In this document: positions 61,418 through 64,000 of the stretch, piece after piece
How positions within the stretch are numbered: the stretch's first letter is position 1
How the letters are laid out: every line of letters starts with the position of its first letter
DNA from: Brasilonema angustatum HA4187-MV1
GTDB taxonomy: Bacteria > Cyanobacteriota > Cyanobacteriia > Cyanobacteriales > Nostocaceae
NCBI GenBank assembly: GCA_019359695.1
Contig: JAHHGV010000012.1
Location: forward strand, 109,110 to 173,109
DNA length: 64,000 bases
Reading direction: 5' to 3'
The notes under the pieces: model-generated
Databases searched by the model: none
The model's input: the letters and a program-made list of their open reading frames with translations, nothing else
Told to the model about the DNA's origin: nothing
Position numbers and translations under genes: made by a program

Positions 61418-63891
61418 CCTGTTTTATTGCCTTCGACCTCATCGCCAGCAAAATTATCGCCTTTTCCATATTGATGATAAGTGGTATTGTACTGATTATG
61501 AATAGAAAACTGTTTTTGCCTTTCTTCCTTGGATTCATAGCCATCTAAAAGTTGACGCAAATCGAGTTTTAATTTTAGTTTGCCGATGGTGATTGTGCTT
61601 TCACCCATTGCCTCAAGTCCGAGAAGTTCTTGGTAGTCGAGGGGTGGATGTTTGGGATATTTGGGGACGGGAACCCATTCGGTGATTTCGAGGTTAAGAT
61701 TATTGTGGATTTTTTGGAAGACATCGCGGAGGATGCCGAGAAATAAGCGGCGGGTTTCTTTGCGTCCGCTAATGGTGATGAAGATTTTTTTGTCTTCGGG
61801 ATCGGCTTTGATGCGAGCGATGTTGTAGATTTCGTTGTTTTCTTGATATTGCAGCATTACGCCACTGCGCCAATAGATTTGGTTATGAATTTTTTCGTGG
61901 GTGATGACGATGAAGCGGGAAATGATGCTTTCGGGGAGAACTTTGTAATGGTATTGAAATTCCAGGGTTTCGCCGTGGAGTTGTGTTTCGTCTGGTTGGT
62001 CTTTGGGCAGAAGTCCTGGAATCAAAAATTGTGGTGGTTGACATTCTAGTGCAAAGCAAAGCTCAAATCCTTTCATCAACTCGATCAGATAGTTGTGACG
62101 CTTGGTGGGGTAACGCTTTGGATCGAGAATGCGGGTGAGATCGGCGGGGGTGAAAATGCCTTTGGTTTTAGTTTTGAGGTTTTCATCGCTCAGGAGCGCG
62201 TAAATACCTTCTGTCACCCAGTTGGGTTTGAGGACTTTGGTATCTTGGAGGGAGTTGCTATCTTTGAGGATGGGATGATCGCGGAAGTTGAGAACTAAGC
62301 CGAGTCGATGCAGCAAGTCGATTAGTTGCTCTTGGTTTTGTTCTTCGGGAATCTCTTTTTGGTGGCAGATGCCGATGTAGCTGTTGTAGCTGATGAAGTC
62401 TTGGGGCATGGATTCAAGTTTTTGTTTAACCTCAAACCATGAGAGGGGTAAAAGGTCGTAGACTTCTTTGAGTTTGGCGATTTGCTGCAAAATTGCGGTG
62501 CGAAGTTCATCAATGCCGATATTATTTTGGCAGGAGGTTTCGATAATCGCTTGGATGTTAGGATATTTTTCGCGTAATGCCTTGCGGTTGATGTCGAGGG
62601 GTTGTTCGTCTTTTTTGTTGCCAACGATAATTACCGGAGACTGTCCGCCGAAGCTTTCGATGAGTTTGAGCCAATATTCGATGCGGTTTTCTTCTTCGCT
62701 GGTGCGACAATTACAAACGAGGAGATAGAGGCTGCGCTTAGTCAGAAAAAACTGATGGGTGGCATGATAAATTTCTTGTCCGCCAAAGTCCCAAACATTC
62801 AGGCGGATATCTTTGCTATTGACCTGCACGTTCCAAGTTTCCACATTGAGTCCGTCGGTTTGGGGTTGATTTTTATCATATTTATCGCGGATTAGTCGCT
62901 CGATCAGGGATGTTTTGCCGACGCTGCCTTGTCCGATGAGCAACAGTTTGGCTTCGTGGAGTGGACGCACTTCAGCGCTTCGGAGTAATCGCAAGTAATT
63001 GAAAATGTCTTTAACTGAACCAACATTTTCAAAAGCTCCTAAAATCTCTGGTGAAATAGGAAGCGGATTTCCTCGTAAATCTAGTTTTTCCAATTTCGGC
63101 AAACTTTCGATCGCCTCTGGAATCTGGGTTATTTGGTTGCCCTTGAGGTGAAGCTCCCTCAGATTGGTTAAATTAGCCAGCGCCTCTGGAATCTGGGTTA
63201 TTTGGTTGCCCTTGAGGTGAAGCTCCCTCAGATTGGTTAAATTAGCCAGCGCCTCTGGAATCTGGGTTATTTGGTTGCCCTTGAGGTGAAGCTCCCTCAG
63301 ATTGGTTAAATTAGCCAGCGCCTCTGGAATCTGGGTTATTTGGTTGTAACTGAGGTTAAGCTGCGTCAGATTGGTTAATTTAGCCAGCGCCTCTGGAATC
63401 TGGGTTATTTGGTTGTAACTGAGGTTAAGCTGCGTCAGATTGGTTAATTGCGCGATCGCCTCTGGAATCTGGGTTATTTGGTTGTAACTGAGGTTAAGCT
63501 GCGTCAGATTGGTTAATTGCGCGATCGCCTCTGGAATCTGGGTTATTTGGTTGTAACTGAGGTTAAGCTGCGTCAGATTGGTTAATTGCGCGATCGCCTC
63601 TGGAATCTGGGTTATTTTGTTGCGACTGAGGTGAAGCTGCGTCAGATTGGTTAATTTAGCCAGCGCCTCTGGAATCTGGGTTATTTGGTTGTCACTGAGG
63701 TGAAGCTGCGTCAGATTGGTTAATTGTGCGATCGCTTCAGGTATTTCAGTTAGCTCTACTCGAATTAAGATAAGTTCCTCTAAATGTAGTATTTGCGTTA
63801 CCACATCGGGAATGCTCTCTAAAGGATTGCCACTAATATCCAACTTACGCAAATTAGGCAAATCCAATAGTTCTAGCAATACCTTCGCCAA
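61393..63891 (-). CDS. ROCO protein (LRR-Roc-COR GTPase) with recombined ends
   Basis: 832 residues. Nine near-identical 23-residue leucine-rich repeats (57-263) precede a Roc GTPase domain: G1 'LLIGQGSVGKTSLIERL' (about 317-333), G3 'LNVWDFGGQEIYHATHQF', G4 'VGNKKDEQ'. A COR domain follows ('LLPLSWFEVKQKLESMPQDF'), and the C-terminus has the GDN-type block 'TTYHQYGKGDNFAGDEVEGN'. The last nine residues (TGSSYPTLN) are read out of the DUF6883 coding region in another frame, so the true end is lost. The start is a TTG (63891) right after a stop-limited frame, so the N-terminus may also be truncated. ROCO proteins signal via GTP-dependent dimerisation. Confidence 0.8.
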   Translation of the reverse strand: MAKVLLELLDLPNLRKLDISGNPLESIPDVVTQILHLEELILIRVELTEIPEAIAQLTNLTQLHLSDNQITQIPEALAKLTNLTQLHLSRNKITQIPEAIAQLTNLTQLNLSYNQITQIPEAIAQLTNLTQLNLSYNQITQIPEAIAQLTNLTQLNLSYNQITQIPEALAKLTNLTQLNLSYNQITQIPEALANLTNLRELHLKGNQITQIPEALANLTNLRELHLKGNQITQIPEALANLTNLRELHLKGNQITQIPEAIESLPKLEKLDLRGNPLPISPEILGAFENVGSVKDIFNYLRLLRSAEVRPLHEAKLLLIGQGSVGKTSLIERLIRDKYDKNQPQTDGLNVETWNVQVNSKDIRLNVWDFGGQEIYHATHQFFLTKRSLYLLVCNCRTSEEENRIEYWLKLIESFGGQSPVIIVGNKKDEQPLDINRKALREKYPNIQAIIETSCQNNIGIDELRTAILQQIAKLKEVYDLLPLSWFEVKQKLESMPQDFISYNSYIGICHQKEIPEEQNQEQLIDLLHRLGLVLNFRDHPILKDSNSLQDTKVLKPNWVTEGIYALLSDENLKTKTKGIFTPADLTRILDPKRYPTKRHNYLIELMKGFELCFALECQPPQFLIPGLLPKDQPDETQLHGETLEFQYHYKVLPESIISRFIVITHEKIHNQIYWRSGVMLQYQENNEIYNIARIKADPEDKKIFITISGRKETRRLFLGILRDVFQKIHNNLNLEITEWVPVPKYPKHPPLDYQELLGLEAMGESTITIGKLKLKLDLRQLLDGYESKEERQKQFSIHNQYNTTYHQYGKGDNFAGDEVEGNKTGSSYPTLN
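63103..63723. repeat. 69-bp tandem repeats encoding LRRs
   Basis: Nine units of 69 bp lie head to tail; several adjacent units are almost identical at DNA level (LTNLRELHLKGNQ units three times, LTNLTQLNLSYNQ units four times). This uniformity indicates recent expansion by slippage or unequal exchange. Confidence 0.9.
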
Positions 63892-64000
63892 AAAAAGAGG
63901 ATAAATATCTCAATCCCAAAACCTCGACTACTCGTCCCAAGTGGCGAACCGGATGACGCTTCGCTCTAATGGGCGGTGTCAGGAACGGGCTAGAAAAATT
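63892..64000. other. Window edge, unassigned
   Basis: 109 bp upstream of the ROCO start. A minus-strand frame 'LGRVVEVLGLRYLSSFFGEG' runs into the ROCO gene in another frame, and may be the tail of a different gene. Too short to name. Confidence 0.4.

Noticed and set aside
63103..63723. CRISPR-like periodic repeats
   Set aside because: A 69-bp period with no spacers; the repeats encode leucine-rich repeats in frame.

Overview
The window is chromosomal-looking DNA from a filamentous, probably nostocalean cyanobacterium. The evidence is the frequent GCGATCGC (HIP1) octamer, a high-light-inducible protein with an HLR1 operator, the carboxysome shell protein CcmP, a helical carotenoid protein, a 2-oxoglutarate decarboxylase/succinic-semialdehyde dehydrogenase pair, and many short tandem heptamer repeats and palindromic interspersed repeats typical of large Nostocales genomes. 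No rRNA, tRNA, CRISPR array or intact transposase was found by eye.

Layout. 0.25-7.5 kb: Uma2 nuclease, glycogen synthase and a complete four-gene sugar ABC importer. 7.6-11.5 kb: a gene graveyard (broken P-loop ATPase, IS5 tail, WD40 tail, DUF4058 tail, frameshifted MazF) around an intact iron-sulfur photolyase. 11.5-19.1 kb: core genes (ispE, rsmA), a GH10 xylanase, an HLR1-controlled hli operon, a subtilase and a small conserved gene. 19.2-26.4 kb: a phosphodiesterase lipoprotein, then NTPase genes: a membrane NTPase whose hydrophobic region is written in a 12-bp tandem repeat, an HTH-NTPase followed by a PDDEXK-like nuclease, and an orphan two-TM protein of the TRADD-N-associated type. 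26.5-39.9 kb: TCA-bypass pair, FHA-GAF-cyclase, YlqF GTPase, glyoxalase-fold genes, fdhD, a glycerophosphodiesterase and an FdhF/YdeP-type molybdenum oxidoreductase. 40.4-42.7 kb: a small RHH protein, a CHAT caspase-like protease with an adaptor domain, and a membrane GUN4 protein carrying the same adaptor domain. 43.2-46.6 kb: LysR/NmrA divergent pair and a CcmP-pentapeptide operon. 46.7-57.2 kb: oxidoreductases and stress genes (amine oxidase, cupin, Gfo/Idh, zinc ADH, SRPBCC, DJ-1, DUF6335, helical carotenoid protein). 57.8-63.9 kb: a beta-helix protein split by an amber codon, then DUF4926 and DUF6883 genes and a ROCO (LRR-Roc-COR) GTPase that shares a Gly-Asp-Asn-rich motif with its neighbour.

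The most interesting candidate system is the CHAT/GUN4 pair at 40.67-42.66 kb: two adjacent genes carry copies of one adaptor domain, one joined to a caspase-like protease and the other to a membrane anchor and a tetrapyrrole-binding fold. This suggests a porphyrin- or light-stress-triggered protease switch. The ROCO region and the HTH-NTPase/nuclease pair also look like conflict-type signalling loci.

All calls rest on reading the sequence and on remembered family features. No database search was possible.
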